Origin: Thiotrichaceae bacterium | Lineage (GTDB): Bacteria > Pseudomonadota > Gammaproteobacteria > Thiotrichales > Thiotrichaceae | Assembly (NCBI GenBank): GCA_026988095.1 | Contig: JALSLX010000144.1 | Location: 1 to 34,631, forward strand | Direction: 5' to 3' | Length of the DNA stretch: 34,631 nucleotides | In this document: piece after piece, positions 7,829 to 17,854 of the stretch | Layout: every line of letters begins with the position of its first letter | Position numbering within the stretch: position 1 is the first letter of the stretch | The notes under the pieces: model-generated | Seen by the model: only the letters and a program-made list of their open reading frames with translations | The model's database searches: none | Told to the model about the DNA's origin: nothing | Position numbers and translations under genes: made by a program

Positions 7829-7964
7829 TAAGGTCTAGTTTAGCCCCCATTCATCGAAAAAACTAAGCCTGCAATAAATCCAGAAGAAAAAAGACTCATA
7901 ATAAGGTAGAATACGGACAGCTTGTTTTTGGGGAACGAGCAAAAAACATCAGAGAATAAATAGT

Positions 7965-9656
7965 ATGCGACCTGTAAGAGTCATTCTGAATGCTAAATCA
8001 CCACTTATCAATACACCTGCTTGGCTAGCTTTGCAGGATCATTTTAAGCGTGTAAAAAATACCCATATGGTTGATCTTTTTGATGAAGATCCCCAACGTT
8101 TTGATCGATATTCAATTGAATTCAACGATATGCTGTTGGATTATTCCAAAAACCGTATTACAGATGAAACTCTAAAACTCTTATTTGACCTTGCAAAACA
8201 GGCAGGTGTTGAAGAGTGGCGTGACCGTATGTTCAGCGGTGACAAAATTAATAATACCGAAGGGCGTGCCGTTCTTCATACCGCTTTACGAAACAGGTCC
8301 GGTAAACCTATTTTCGTTGATGATGAAAATGTTATGCCTCAAGTTGAGGCAGAGCTAGAAAAAATGCGAGTTTTCTCTCGAAAAGTTCGTAGTGGTCAGT
8401 GGATTGGATATGCGGGGTTACCTATTACTAATGTTGTAAATATTGGAATTGGTGGTTCAGATCTTGGCCCTAATATGGTCTGTCGTGCCCTAGCACCGTA
8501 TGCTCATAACAATATTCGTGTGCATTTTGTTTCTAATGTAGATGGTGCTCATATTGATCATATGTTGAATTACTTACGCCCTGAGACTACGCTCTTTATA
8601 GTAGCGTCAAAGACATTCACCACCCAAGAAACACTTACCAATGCTAACACTGCTAAGCAGTGGTTTTTGGAGGGTGCAGGGCGTGTTACAGAAGATGATA
8701 TTGCAAAACACTTTGTGGCAGTTTCAACAAATGAAACCGCTGTAAAAGAATTTGGTATAGATCCTGAAAATATGTTCCGATTTTGGGATTGGGTTGGAGG
8801 TCGTTACTCCCTGTGGTCATCAGTAGGTTTGGCCAGTGTTATTTATGTAGGAATGGATAATTTTATTGAAATGCTCGAAGGTGCTCATGAAATGGATAAT
8901 CATTTCCAAACAGCTCCTTTAGAAAAAAATATGCCTGTTATTCTTGCTATGCTAGGTATTTGGTATGGTAATTTTTTCAATGCTGAATCAAGCGCAGTAT
9001 TACCTTATGACCATAGTTTACGGATGTTGCCAGCATATCTTGAACAAGCAGATATGGAAAGTAATGGCAAATCAGTTGATAGAGAAGGGCGGCAAGCAAC
9101 CTACTCGACAGGGAAGATTATCTGGGGTGCAGAGGGAATTAATGGGCAACATGCGTTCTATCAGCTATTACATCAAGGTACACGTCTGATTCCTACAGAT
9201 TTTATAGCCTCTGTTCAATCAAACTCAGAGCATCAAAATCATAGTGATATTCTGGCCTCTAATTTTCTTGCTCAGACAGAGGCCTTAATGAAAGGACGTG
9301 ATATTGAAGAAACACGTCAGCAATTGAAAGACGCTGGGATAGAACTACATAAAGCAGAAAAAAGAGTACCCCATATGATTTTTGAAGGTAATCAACCTAG
9401 TAATTCAATTGTTATTAAAAAACTTACTCCGCGTGCTTTAGGTTCTCTACTAGCAATGTACGAACATAAAATTTTTGTACAAGGTATTGTTTGGAATCTT
9501 AATTCTTATGATCAATGGGGGGTGGAACTTGGTAAAAAACTGACTAATAATATTTTGGAAGAGTTGGAATCAGGTAAAGACTTTCATGAACACGATAGCT
9601 CTACTAAAGGTTTATTAGATTGGTTTCGAAAGAGTTGTTTAAAAGAAGAAGACTAG
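7965..9656 (+). CDS. pgi: Glucose-6-phosphate isomerase
   Basis: Interconverts glucose 6-phosphate and fructose 6-phosphate in the cytoplasm. It has 563 residues, slightly longer than E. coli Pgi (549). The SIS-domain phosphate region [11 protein letters not shown] is near residues 162-172. The signature [14 protein letters not shown] begins at Asp275. The catalytic stretch [14 protein letters not shown] and the C-terminal Lys motif GVELGKKL are intact. The ATG at 7965 follows AGAGAA at 7951. The gene stands alone on the plus strand and converges on bamB with 33 bp between stops. Confidence 0.97.
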   Translation: MRPVRVILNAKSPLINTPAWLALQDHFKRVKNTHMVDLFDEDPQRFDRYSIEFNDMLLDYSKNRITDETLKLLFDLAKQAGVEEWRDRMFSGDKINNTEGRAVLHTALRNRSGKPIFVDDENVMPQVEAELEKMRVFSRKVRSGQWIGYAGLPITNVVNIGIGGSDLGPNMVCRALAPYAHNNIRVHFVSNVDGAHIDHMLNYLRPETTLFIVASKTFTTQETLTNANTAKQWFLEGAGRVTEDDIAKHFVAVSTNETAVKEFGIDPENMFRFWDWVGGRYSLWSSVGLASVIYVGMDNFIEMLEGAHEMDNHFQTAPLEKNMPVILAMLGIWYGNFFNAESSAVLPYDHSLRMLPAYLEQADMESNGKSVDREGRQATYSTGKIIWGAEGINGQHAFYQLLHQGTRLIPTDFIASVQSNSEHQNHSDILASNFLAQTEALMKGRDIEETRQQLKDAGIELHKAEKRVPHMIFEGNQPSNSIVIKKLTPRALGSLLAMYEHKIFVQGIVWNLNSYDQWGVELGKKLTNNILEELESGKDFHEHDSSTKGLLDWFRKSCLKEED

Positions 9657-9689
9657 TCTCTACTTCTTGTTAATAGCAACCTTTTAAAT

Positions 9690-10865
9690 CTACCAAGTTA
9701 TTCTACTTAAAAGCCCATTTTTACCGATACTGTAAACGCTCTTACCATTAACTTCTGGCTCAACAGAGTAGCCAGCAGGGTCGCCTTGATTTCGTGCAAC
9801 AAATTTTCCAGTGATTTTATTCACCCAATGAATATTACCTTTCTTATCCCCAATAACGAGTAAGGATTCTCCAGCAAGTGCGGGAAGAGTCGGCTCATAG
9901 CGTTGTAAGTCATCCATCTTCCAAACTGGTTGCCCATTTTCTGGTCTAATTCTCCAGACATTTCCCTTGTCATCACTGGAATATAGACCCGTTGAATTTA
10001 CATTTATACCCGTAGACGTTGAGAATGTATTTGACCAAGCAGTTGCACCTTTAGCTAAATCAATCGCATTCATTTTTCCATGTAGAGCAGCCCCAAATAA
10101 TGCTGTTCCGATTGACATAATCTTTCCATCTACATCAATGATACGATCAAGCTCAGTTGTTCCCCGTGCCTCTGCTAAAATTATTTCCCATGCTTTTTTA
10201 CCATTTTTTAATTGATAAGCAGCAACTTTTCCATTGTCAAAACCTGTGACAACAAGGGAGCCAACTATTATTGGAACACTCGCACCATGGAGCGATAAAG
10301 CAGGGGTACTTTGAGATTGTAGCCAAACAAGTTCACCAGTGCTGGATGATAAGCCATGTAACTTACCATCTATAGTTCGAAAAACAACACGGCCGTTATT
10401 ACTTGGAGAAATAGAAAGAATTTCACTACTTAAACGTTCGATCCACAAGACTTTACCCGTTTTAGCATTAAGTGCTATAGCATTGCCATTACTTGTACCA
10501 ATAAATATCTGTTTGCTATTATTTGTATTATTAGAACCATTAACACCAGCACTAATGACTTCACCTATGTTTGTTTTCCATTGAGATTTACCATCAGTTT
10601 TACGCCATGCACTTGCTGATTGATAGCCAGCTACATAAATAGTAGCAGAGTCAATATAGGGGTGAATTTTGTTTTCCCCCATGATACTCCCTGTTTTTAC
10701 TTCCCATACCTTTTTCGTTGTAACGCTAGTTTTAAATTCCTTTAAAGGCTTTAAGGGAATAGGACGTGATGTTTTTGAACCAAGGAATTGACCACATCCG
10801 CTTAGTAAAACAGTGGTTATGGCCGAGGTAGCAAGTAGCGTAATGACTAATCTGTGTTTTGCCAC
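9690..10865 (-). CDS. bamB: Outer-membrane assembly lipoprotein BamB
   Basis: BamB is the beta-propeller lipoprotein of the BAM complex, which inserts beta-barrel proteins into the outer membrane. The 391 residues begin with a lipoprotein signal and the lipobox LLSG-Cys24. The body holds repeated PQQ-like blades, visible as W-containing units such as KVLW, ELVW, KAWE and GQPVWK. It starts three bases after yfgM, so the two are co-transcribed. In many gammaproteobacteria der follows bamB; here pgi lies beyond, convergent, so der is elsewhere or lost. Confidence 0.95.
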   Translation of the reverse strand: MAKHRLVITLLATSAITTVLLSGCGQFLGSKTSRPIPLKPLKEFKTSVTTKKVWEVKTGSIMGENKIHPYIDSATIYVAGYQSASAWRKTDGKSQWKTNIGEVISAGVNGSNNTNNSKQIFIGTSNGNAIALNAKTGKVLWIERLSSEILSISPSNNGRVVFRTIDGKLHGLSSSTGELVWLQSQSTPALSLHGASVPIIVGSLVVTGFDNGKVAAYQLKNGKKAWEIILAEARGTTELDRIIDVDGKIMSIGTALFGAALHGKMNAIDLAKGATAWSNTFSTSTGINVNSTGLYSSDDKGNVWRIRPENGQPVWKMDDLQRYEPTLPALAGESLLVIGDKKGNIHWVNKITGKFVARNQGDPAGYSVEPEVNGKSVYSIGKNGLLSRITW

Positions 10866-10868
10866 GAA

Positions 10869-11507
10869 TTATGCTCCTGATTTTTTCTGGTTGCTTAAAT
10901 CATCACGTTTCATTTGAAGAATTTCAATATCTTTGCCACTAGAGCTTAAAATGGCACGATCGTAGGCATCACGAGCTTTACTAAATTCTTTTTTTGCATA
11001 ATATAAGTCACCCATTAACTCTGTAACAAGTGAAGAATAAGCAGCTGGCATTTTTTCTGCAAGAATAGTCTGTGCTTGATCTAGCTTATCAGCATTAACA
11101 AGGGTACGGGCAAGACGAATCTTTGCAACAAATGCGATATTATCTTGTGAGCTTTTACTTGCAATTTTTAGCTGAGCGATACAATCATCTATTTTACCTG
11201 CTTCACAATTTGTTTTTGCAGTTGATAATGCAGCCAGAGAAGCATAGGGAGTGCTTCCATATTCATTATTAAGCTGTTTAAGTGCTTCTGATACTTTATC
11301 TGGATTAGCACTGTTTTTACTGATTTTTGAATATATTTTAGATGCACCTTCAGACTGATCTAGTTTGTATTGTTGCCATTGTTGATAACCGAACATTCCA
11401 CCGATAGTGAGTGCTACTCCAGCGATAACCGAGGTGCCATTTTCTTTCCACCAGGCTTTGAGTTCTTCTGCTTTTTCGTCATCACTTTTTAAATCATAAT
11501 CTGCCAT
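10869..11507 (-). CDS. yfgM: YfgM (AncA) tetratricopeptide-like membrane protein
   Basis: YfgM is an inner-membrane protein with a periplasmic TPR-like domain, linked in E. coli to PpiD and the SecYEG translocon. The 212 residues start with a cytoplasmic tail (MADYDLKSDDEKAEELKAWW), then one membrane helix at about 25-42, then helical repeats. The family opening with E-x-x-KAWWKENG is clear. The gene lies between hisS (37 bp upstream) and bamB, the usual gammaproteobacterial order. Confidence 0.93.
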   Translation of the reverse strand: MADYDLKSDDEKAEELKAWWKENGTSVIAGVALTIGGMFGYQQWQQYKLDQSEGASKIYSKISKNSANPDKVSEALKQLNNEYGSTPYASLAALSTAKTNCEAGKIDDCIAQLKIASKSSQDNIAFVAKIRLARTLVNADKLDQAQTILAEKMPAAYSSLVTELMGDLYYAKKEFSKARDAYDRAILSSSGKDIEILQMKRDDLSNQKKSGA

Positions 11508-11544
11508 CGTATTTCCTTAAATAAAGCTTTTTAATTAGGGCTTA

Positions 11545-12819
11545 CTATAACAAATTAGTCTTGATAAATTCATCAAGATTTTCTTGTGATAGTGTTTGTT
11601 GATCGAGTTCTTTGTTTCGTAAAGGTTTTACTGTAATCGTGCTTTCTTTGACTTCATTTTCACCTAAGATAAATGCATAGTCAGCACCTGAGTTATCAGC
11701 GCGTTTTAATTGCGATTTAAAGCTACCAGAACCCCCGTTTACTAATAAACGTAATTGTGGGTGTGTATCGCGTAGCATTTCTGCTAAGGCGAGTCCTGCT
11801 ATATCAGCACCTTCTCCAGCCAACACTAAATAAATATGTGGCTGATAGTTTGATTGATCAAGTTTTTGTTCTTCAACCAGTAGCTGTAAACGATCAAGGC
11901 CAATACCAAAGCCGCAAGCAGAAGTTTCTCTACCACCGAGTTGTTTGACTAGACCATCATAGCGACCACCTGCACAGATAGTTCCTTGCGCACCTAACTC
12001 ATCAGTAATCCATTCAAATACTGTACGGTTGTAATAGTCGATACCACGTACTAAACGTGAATTGACTTGATACTCAATCCCCATTATGTCCAAACGTGTT
12101 TTAAGACCTTCAAAATGTATTTTAGATTCATCATCTAAATAATCTAATAGGTCTGGGGCTTTTGAGACTAAGTCTGCCATTTTAGGGTTTTTAGTATCAA
12201 GAATTCGTAAAGGATTCTTGTTTAGGCGGCGCTTAGAGTCTTCATCTAATTGATCTTCATTTTTACTAAAATATTCAATTAGAATTTCACGGTATGCTTG
12301 ACGTGCTTCATTGCTTCCAAGAGAATTTATTTCTAAACGTACTTTTTTAAAACCGAGTTTTTTCCAGAATCGAGCAGCAATAGCAATAATTTCAGCATCA
12401 ATATCGGGTCCATCAATACCATATGTTTCGATGCCTGCTTGGTAAAATCCTCGGTAACGTCCTTTTTGGGGGCGTTCATGCCTAAACATTGGTCCAATAT
12501 ACCAAATACGTTGTTGCTGATTATGAAATAAACCGTGTTGCATCCCAGCGCGAACACAACCTGCAGTACCTTCTGGTCGAAGCGTTAGGCTATCGCCATT
12601 ACGATCCTCAAAGGTATACATCTCCTTTTCGACAATATCGGTGGCATCACCAATCGAACGTTTAAAAAGTTCGGTTGATTCAATAATGGGGGTTCTTAAC
12701 TCTTTATAGCCGTAGCTATTAAAAAGTTCACGGGCGATGTTTTCAATAAACTGCCAAGAAGATGATTGTTCGGGAAGTATGTCGCGCATACCACGAACAG
12801 ATTGGAGGTTTTTTGCCAT
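11545..12819 (-). CDS. hisS: Histidyl-tRNA synthetase
   Basis: Class II synthetase charging tRNA-His; 424 residues, the expected size. Motif 2 ([18 protein letters not shown]), the histidine-specific loop ([15 protein letters not shown]) and motif 3 (GFGIGLDRL) are all visible. A C-terminal anticodon-binding domain follows. It starts 38 bp after rodZ. In E. coli and Pseudomonas, as I recall, ispG lies between rodZ and hisS; it is missing here. Confidence 0.98.
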   Translation of the reverse strand: MAKNLQSVRGMRDILPEQSSSWQFIENIARELFNSYGYKELRTPIIESTELFKRSIGDATDIVEKEMYTFEDRNGDSLTLRPEGTAGCVRAGMQHGLFHNQQQRIWYIGPMFRHERPQKGRYRGFYQAGIETYGIDGPDIDAEIIAIAARFWKKLGFKKVRLEINSLGSNEARQAYREILIEYFSKNEDQLDEDSKRRLNKNPLRILDTKNPKMADLVSKAPDLLDYLDDESKIHFEGLKTRLDIMGIEYQVNSRLVRGIDYYNRTVFEWITDELGAQGTICAGGRYDGLVKQLGGRETSACGFGIGLDRLQLLVEEQKLDQSNYQPHIYLVLAGEGADIAGLALAEMLRDTHPQLRLLVNGGSGSFKSQLKRADNSGADYAFILGENEVKESTITVKPLRNKELDQQTLSQENLDEFIKTNLL

Positions 12820-12857
12820 GATTGTATTTTGGTTCTAAGAGATAATGTAGTAGGTGT

Positions 12858-13871
12858 TTATTCTAACGTAAAATTAGCAACGCTTCCTTTTATATAACCA
12901 CTAATATCAATGGGTTTTCCATCTACAAATAGTGATAGTCCATGGGCATTTCCCACTCTGAATGTTAAAGGTTTTTTGAGAGTTAATTCTTTTTCTTGTC
13001 CTGTCGTATTTTGTCCTTCGAAAACGGTTTTCTTTTTCCCATCTTTGATTCGCATCCATACTTCTTTATTGAAAATTAATTTAACTTTGATTGATCCATC
13101 TGTTGAAGCAGGGATTAGCGCTTCACTCTTAACTTCTTCACCAACTTTAATAGTATCGATTGATTCATTTGATTTTTTACTTGAGCCACCTACATTTTTA
13201 TTGGAATCATTTGAGTTGATATTTTCGGTTTTAGTAATATCATTATTGGAAGGTAGAGTTGCTTTCTCAGTTGTGTTCGGAATTACTTCAGTTATATTTT
13301 TAGGAAGGATTATTTCTGCGGGTTTAGGCAGGGGAGTAGGAACAGGCATCGTACCCGTTAATAAAGGATTATCAGTAGCACCTATCGATTGAGTTGTTGT
13401 TTGATTTGAGAAACTCTCCCATGTTTTTTGTACCCATTGATTCACCACAGGAATCATTGATAAAGCCGTTAAGCTCCCTAATAAAACAGCAAGTAATAAG
13501 AGTTGCATTAAAACGGGAGATAGACGTTTTTTACTTTGGTGAGAATGAATTTTAGCTGATGATTTAAAGTGATAGTTCAAATCGCTAGGGTCAGCACCAC
13601 GTAAAGATTCATAACAAGCAATGATTTCATCGGCTTCTATTTCTGCAAGCTTTGCATAATTACGGAGATAGCCTCGAATATAGGGAGGTTCTGGTAAAGA
13701 TTTGAAATCTTCATTTTCAAGTTTTATTAATATATCTTCTGCTAAGCACATTGCTTCAGCAGTTTGTGCAGTTGAATACCCTACACTTTCTCTTGATTTT
13801 TTTAGTAGTTTTCCTAAGTCACCATCTTGTGTGGATGGAATTGTTTCTGTATTTGTTTTTTTCTTTGCCAT
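12858..13871 (-). CDS. rodZ: Cytoskeleton protein RodZ
   Basis: RodZ links MreB filaments to the cell-wall elongation machinery. The 337 residues show the expected order: a cytoplasmic HTH domain at about 17-90 (GDLGKLLKKSRESVGYSTAQ), a basic stretch with KKR before the membrane helix at about 118-140, a long Thr/Pro/Asn/Ser-rich periplasmic linker (about 150-245), and a C-terminal DUF4115 beta domain (about 250-337). The protein is membrane-anchored with a periplasmic C-terminus. The gap to pilF carries a long hairpin (13937-13977). Confidence 0.94.
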   Translation of the reverse strand: MAKKKTNTETIPSTQDGDLGKLLKKSRESVGYSTAQTAEAMCLAEDILIKLENEDFKSLPEPPYIRGYLRNYAKLAEIEADEIIACYESLRGADPSDLNYHFKSSAKIHSHQSKKRLSPVLMQLLLLAVLLGSLTALSMIPVVNQWVQKTWESFSNQTTTQSIGATDNPLLTGTMPVPTPLPKPAEIILPKNITEVIPNTTEKATLPSNNDITKTENINSNDSNKNVGGSSKKSNESIDTIKVGEEVKSEALIPASTDGSIKVKLIFNKEVWMRIKDGKKKTVFEGQNTTGQEKELTLKKPLTFRVGNAHGLSLFVDGKPIDISGYIKGSVANFTLE

Positions 13872-13936
13872 TATATGATTTTTTGCTCGTTATCTTTTAA
13901 ATGTACGCTAAGGAAGCCCTGAATGACCAGGTTGAA

Positions 13937-13977
13937 ATCTGGATAAATCCAGTAGAATACTACTAGGTTATCCAGAT
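13937..13977. other. Long hairpin between pilF and rodZ
   Basis: A 41-nt imperfect palindrome. The outer arms are ATCTGGATA and TATCCAGAT; the stem continues inward through CCAGTAG and CTACTAGG to a loop around AATA. It lies in the 126-bp gap of the minus-strand operon. It lacks a terminal U-tract, so it looks more like an mRNA processing or stabilising stem than a terminator. Confidence 0.55.
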
Positions 13978-13997
13978 ATTTCTTAATAATATTATTA

Positions 13998-14606
13998 TTA
14001 CTGGGTTACATTTTTATATCTCATCATGAACACCTGTGATTTTTCTCTATTACCTTGATCACTATATAGTTTTGCAAGCTCAAGTAGTGCAGAAGGGAAG
14101 GAAATTTTCTTTTCTAGTGCAAAAAGGAAATACTTTTCTGCTTGAGCATCGTTAGTTTTACTGGCTTTTCGCAAACAAATGCCTGCATTAGTGTAGGCGA
14201 ACTCCGGTGTGCTATAGAGAGGGTTCTTAACTGCATTAAGAAACTGAGTTACAGCGGCTTGAGGTCTGCCTGTTTTACATAAAAAAGAACCATAGTTATT
14301 ACTAAGTTCAGGATCTTTGGGCGTAATTCTAATGGCTTTTTGAAAGTGAGAATCAGCCTGATCATTAAGGCCTAAACGCTGCTGCAATAGCGCGAAATAA
14401 TGATTAGTTTGCGCAGAGTTTGGGTTTTGCGCTAAAGCCTTTCTAAGTTTTTCATTAGCAAGTTTTAATCGCCCCTGTTGCAGATATCGTACCCCAAGTT
14501 CTGAATTATATTCTGATGCTTGATTCTCCTTTACACCACCTGTACAGGCATTGAGTGATACAAGCAAAAATACCGCACTTAAGTGCATATATATTTTTTT
14601 GTTCAT
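13998..14606 (-). CDS. pilF: Type IV pilus assembly lipoprotein PilF (PilW)
   Basis: PilF is the outer-membrane pilotin that assembles the PilQ secretin of type IV pili. The 202 residues start with a lipoprotein signal and the lipobox LNA-Cys21. TPR units follow across about residues 35-190 (for example GVRYLQQGRLKLANEKLRKA and NNYGSFLCKTGRPQAA). Its position between rlmN and rodZ is the standard one in pilus-bearing gammaproteobacteria, which supports the name over a generic TPR protein. Confidence 0.92.
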   Translation of the reverse strand: MNKKIYMHLSAVFLLVSLNACTGGVKENQASEYNSELGVRYLQQGRLKLANEKLRKALAQNPNSAQTNHYFALLQQRLGLNDQADSHFQKAIRITPKDPELSNNYGSFLCKTGRPQAAVTQFLNAVKNPLYSTPEFAYTNAGICLRKASKTNDAQAEKYFLFALEKKISFPSALLELAKLYSDQGNREKSQVFMMRYKNVTQ

Positions 14607-14663
14607 TGAATAACCCCTTTCTATTCAATTAGATAACCATTATTAATAATGGTATATGTGAGC

Positions 14664-15770
14664 CTACTGCGTAGTAGATTCTATGCGCGCAAAGTGAATA
14701 TCTCTGCGGCTTTTGTCATTAATGTCTCCTGCTAATTGCCCGCAAGCTGCATCAATATCCTCGCCCCGTGTTTTTCTTGTCATTACCACTAAACCTGCAT
14801 CTATCAATATATCGGCAAAGCGACGGATTCGATTATTTGAAGATCGAGTGTAACGCGTTTCTGGAAACGGGTTAAATGGTATCAAATTCACCTTCACAGG
14901 TACATCCTTTAATAAGACCGCTAATTCACGTGCATTTTCATCCGAATCATTCACATTGTGCAACATAACATATTCGATGGTGATACGTTCTCGAGCAGCT
15001 TTACCATCCATAAATTTAATGCAGGACTCGAGTAATTTCTCGATTGGATATTTACGATTAACAGGAACGAGCTGATCCCTCAAAGCATTGTTGGGAGCGT
15101 GTAAAGAGATAGCAAGACTAACTTCTATCTCGTCACGTAATCGATCTAGCGCAGGGACAACGCCAGAAGTACTCAATGTAACGCGGCGTTTACTCAAGCC
15201 ATAAGCATTATCATCAAGCATTAAAGTCATCGCATCGATAACATTATTATAGTTTAGAAGCGGCTCCCCCATGCCCATCATAACCACATTACTGATAACA
15301 CGGTCAGTTTCAGGGTCTGGCTGAAGAATATTCTTTGCTAACCAAACTTGACCAATAATTTCGCCAACTGTTAAGTTGCGATTAAATCCTTGGCGTGCGG
15401 TAGAGCAAAAGGTGCAATCCAGTGCACAACCCACTTGAGATGAGACGCATAAAGTGCCACGACCATCCTCAGGAATGAAAACTGTTTCGATACAGTTTCC
15501 ATCTTCAAGGCGCAGTAGCCACTTGCGTGTACCATCTGTTGATTCATCATCGATAGCAATTTCAAGAGATTTTATTTCAGATATTTCTGCAAGTTCAGCA
15601 CGTAACGCCTTGCTTACATTAGTCATATCATCAAAGCTACTCACGCCATGTTGATGAATCCACTTAATAATCTGTGTGGCACGAAAAGGCTTTTCTCCCC
15701 GATCGAGGAAAAAAGCCTTTAACTTGTCTGAAGTAAAATCCAGAAGGTTTATTTTTTTATCTTGTGCCAT
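14664..15770 (-). CDS. rlmN: Dual-specificity rRNA/tRNA (adenine-C2) methyltransferase RlmN
   Basis: Radical-SAM enzyme that methylates C2 of A2503 in 23S rRNA and of A37 in some tRNAs. The 368 residues contain the CxxxCxxC cluster motif at Cys115, Cys119 and Cys122. The second catalytic Cys is Cys343 in [10 protein letters not shown]. The SAM-contact motif GMGEPLLN is near residues 166-173. The [4Fe-4S] cluster requires the Isc machinery encoded further right. It is followed on the minus strand by pilF and preceded by ndk. Confidence 0.97.
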   Translation of the reverse strand: MAQDKKINLLDFTSDKLKAFFLDRGEKPFRATQIIKWIHQHGVSSFDDMTNVSKALRAELAEISEIKSLEIAIDDESTDGTRKWLLRLEDGNCIETVFIPEDGRGTLCVSSQVGCALDCTFCSTARQGFNRNLTVGEIIGQVWLAKNILQPDPETDRVISNVVMMGMGEPLLNYNNVIDAMTLMLDDNAYGLSKRRVTLSTSGVVPALDRLRDEIEVSLAISLHAPNNALRDQLVPVNRKYPIEKLLESCIKFMDGKAARERITIEYVMLHNVNDSDENARELAVLLKDVPVKVNLIPFNPFPETRYTRSSNNRIRRFADILIDAGLVVMTRKTRGEDIDAACGQLAGDINDKSRRDIHFARIESTTQ

Positions 15771-15887
15771 TTATAACTTATCTCGTTATTCCCAAGTCAA
15801 TTGAGTGGAATAGGGAGGAATATTCTAACACGAGATACCCGCATAGTCTTTCCTAAGATACGGGGGGAGAATTAAGCGTAGAGTCGC

Positions 15888-16319
15888 TTATCGCGTACGC
15901 GGGCAGATTTCATCTTCACTAAAGAAGTAGTCCATTTCAATTTTAGCGTTCTCAACGCTATCAGAACCATGAACAGCATTTTCATCAATGCTCTGGGCAA
16001 AATCAGCACGGATAGTACCCGCATCTGCTTCAGCAGGGTTGGTAGCTCCCATAAGGTCACGATGAGTTGCAACGGCATTTTCACCTTCTAAAAGTTGAAT
16101 CATCACTGGGCCTGAAGTCATAAATTCAACTAAATCGCCAAAGAAAGGACGCTCACTGTGTACAGCGTAAAAACCTTCAGCATCTGTCTTAGAAAGGTGT
16201 TTCATTTTTGCGGCGATGATTTTTAATCCGCCTTTTTCAAAACGAGAGTAAATCTCACCGATTACGTTTTTGCCGATAGCGTCAGGTTTGATGATAGAGA
16301 TAGTGCGTTCGATTGCCAT
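15888..16319 (-). CDS. ndk: Nucleoside diphosphate kinase
   Basis: Balances nucleoside triphosphate pools by phosphate transfer through a histidine intermediate. The 143 residues match the family. The catalytic His117 lies in NAVHGSDS, and the opening [20 protein letters not shown] is typical. It is the first gene of the minus-strand row ndk-rlmN-pilF-rodZ-hisS-yfgM-bamB. The intergenic region before it (16320-16466) is shared with the divergent DUF3144 gene. Confidence 0.98.
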   Translation of the reverse strand: MAIERTISIIKPDAIGKNVIGEIYSRFEKGGLKIIAAKMKHLSKTDAEGFYAVHSERPFFGDLVEFMTSGPVMIQLLEGENAVATHRDLMGATNPAEADAGTIRADFAQSIDENAVHGSDSVENAKIEMDYFFSEDEICPRTR

Positions 16320-16466
16320 GTTCTTGTATTCCGTGTTTATTAATTATATAAAGTAAAGACCCCCAAATTTGCAGGTCAAAAAGCGGTGTGCATTGTACTG
16401 CTGTATTCTATTTCAGTAAACAGTGATATTCTTAATAATCGATATAAGTTTAATAAGAGAAAGTAT

Positions 16467-16772
16467 ATGAGTGAAGTAGATAAAAACAAACAATTTAGAC
16501 AGTTTGCAGATACCTTTATAGATGTCGCTAACAATCATATAGAAGGTTCAGACAGTAGTTTCGTTAGTTCTTCTATGCTATACGGAACATCAAGGTTTTG
16601 CTCGTTTGTTGTAGCATCAGGGTGCGATAGTGCGGAGCATTTGGAAGCAAATAGGGAAGAAGCTATTCGTTTTTACACCGAAGAATTTAAAAGAATGCTT
16701 TCGGAAAACTTAGATGAGTATAAAAATACTTATAAAGAGCCGCCTCGATATGAACATCTGATAAAAAAGTAG
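16467..16772 (+). CDS. DUF3144 family protein
   Basis: A 101-residue soluble protein of the DUF3144 family, whose function is unknown to me. Matching features are FADTFIDVAN near the N-terminus, a central SSSMLYGTSRFCSFVVAS (residues 35-52), and the C-terminal EFKRMLSENLDEY. I chose the ATG at 16467, preceded by AAGAGAAAG at 16455-16463. A GTG further upstream (16386) is in frame, but its added residues do not match the family. It is divergent from ndk and followed by a palindromic repeat. Confidence 0.82.
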   Translation: MSEVDKNKQFRQFADTFIDVANNHIEGSDSSFVSSSMLYGTSRFCSFVVASGCDSAEHLEANREEAIRFYTEEFKRMLSENLDEYKNTYKEPPRYEHLIKK

Positions 16773-16793
16773 TTTTCTTGCAATTTATAATGA

Positions 16794-16863
16794 CCACCTC
16801 CCCCCTTTTTCGATGATTTGTATGTAAAACCACGTACAAATCATCGAAAAAGGGGGGAGGTGG
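16794..16863. repeat. Palindromic repeat, paired copy (copy 3)
   Basis: A 70-bp near-perfect palindrome. The left arm is CCACCTCCCCCC, five T, then CGATGATTTGTA (16794-16822). The right arm is its exact complement (16835-16863). The centre is about 12 bases (TGTAAAACCACG). It belongs to the CGATG subtype, shared only with copy 4. Confidence 0.92.
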
Positions 16864-16933
16864 CATACGATTAAAATACCGATTATCTTAATTATATTAA
16901 TGTAAGGACAATGATGTTGTTAAAGTTGTATGT

Positions 16934-17854
16934 ATGACTAAAATTAATATTTCTACATCTCTAATTATTCTTTGTGGCTTACTAACACTTAATGCTTGTG
17001 GTGGCAGCTCATCTAAATTAACAACAAAAGATTTGGTTCCTCCTGTGCTTACATTAAAGGGTAGTAACCCTCTCTTGATAGATTTAAATCAGCCATTTAC
17101 AGATAGTGGTGCTACAGCTATTGATAATATAGATGGTGATATTTCGAACAACATTACACAAGTAAATAACATTGATATAGCTAAAGCTGCCTGTTATTCG
17201 CAAAGCTATTCGGTGAAAGATGCCGCGGGTAATAAATCAGATCTTAAACGTACGGTATTGGTTGGTAGTGATGCACAACGCCATGCACCAAATGCATCAC
17301 CCTTAGCTGTAGAAGATTCTATTGGTACAGATTTTACAAAAACGGTTACTATTTCACCGTTAGCCAATGATTCAGACAGTGATTGTGATACCTTAACGAT
17401 TAGCTCTATCACACAGCCAACCAATGGCATTGCTATACTTAACAAAAACAATACTGTTAGTTTTAACCCGCAAAAAATGGTTGGTAGCTTTTATTTTACC
17501 TATACCGTAACAGATTCCCATGGTGGAGAGTCTATCGCGGGGATATCAATTGCAAGTCACAATCCTAAAGATGGGAATAATGGTTGGCCAGAAGCAAAAT
17601 CTGATACTGTTTCTACCAAGCAAGGACAAAGTATATTTATTGATGTTGTTGCAAATGACATAGAGTCAGATGGTGACAATCTGATTGTGCAAAAAATTGA
17701 TGATCCAAAACATGGAACAACAAAACTTGCGAGTAATGGCATTATTTACACACCAATAGCTGGGTTTATTGGTACGGATTCATTTTTCTACGGCGTACAT
17801 GATGGTTATGGACATACAGATTCGGCTGAAGTGATCATTACAGTAACGCCGTAG
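16934..17854 (+). CDS. Lipoprotein with DUF5011-like and cadherin-like domains
   Basis: A 306-residue exported lipoprotein: signal sequence, lipobox LNA-Cys22, then a Gly/Ser linker. Residues 36-109 resemble the bacterial Ig-like DUF5011 type (PVLTLKGSNPLLIDLNQPFTD ending YSVKDAAGNKS). Residues 120-207 and 218-305 are two tandem cadherin-like domains of the Big_9 or VCBS-associated type (LANDSDSDCDTLTI, FYFTYTVTDSHGG; VANDIESDGDNLIV, DSFFYGVHDGYGH). Asp- and Asn-rich loops suggest Ca2+ binding. It is probably a surface or periplasmic adhesion or structural module, short for this class. It sits alone between two palindromic repeats of the same subtype. Confidence 0.8.
   Translation: MTKINISTSLIILCGLLTLNACGGSSSKLTTKDLVPPVLTLKGSNPLLIDLNQPFTDSGATAIDNIDGDISNNITQVNNIDIAKAACYSQSYSVKDAAGNKSDLKRTVLVGSDAQRHAPNASPLAVEDSIGTDFTKTVTISPLANDSDSDCDTLTISSITQPTNGIAILNKNNTVSFNPQKMVGSFYFTYTVTDSHGGESIAGISIASHNPKDGNNGWPEAKSDTVSTKQGQSIFIDVVANDIESDGDNLIVQKIDDPKHGTTKLASNGIIYTPIAGFIGTDSFFYGVHDGYGHTDSAEVIITVTP

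Noticed and set aside
12910-13392. Long 160-codon frame antisense to rodZ
   Set aside because: It mirrors the low-complexity periplasmic linker of rodZ, matches no protein family and lacks translation signals; rodZ is certain.
15872-16084. Frame overlapping ndk on the same strand as a separate gene
   Set aside because: It lies mostly within ndk in another frame, is composed of shadow codons and has no ribosome binding site or family match.
16794-16863. Palindromic repeats as ordinary rho-independent terminators
   Set aside because: The stem opens with the C/G-run outermost and no U-tract follows. Copies also lie upstream of genes and between divergent genes, where a terminator is not expected.
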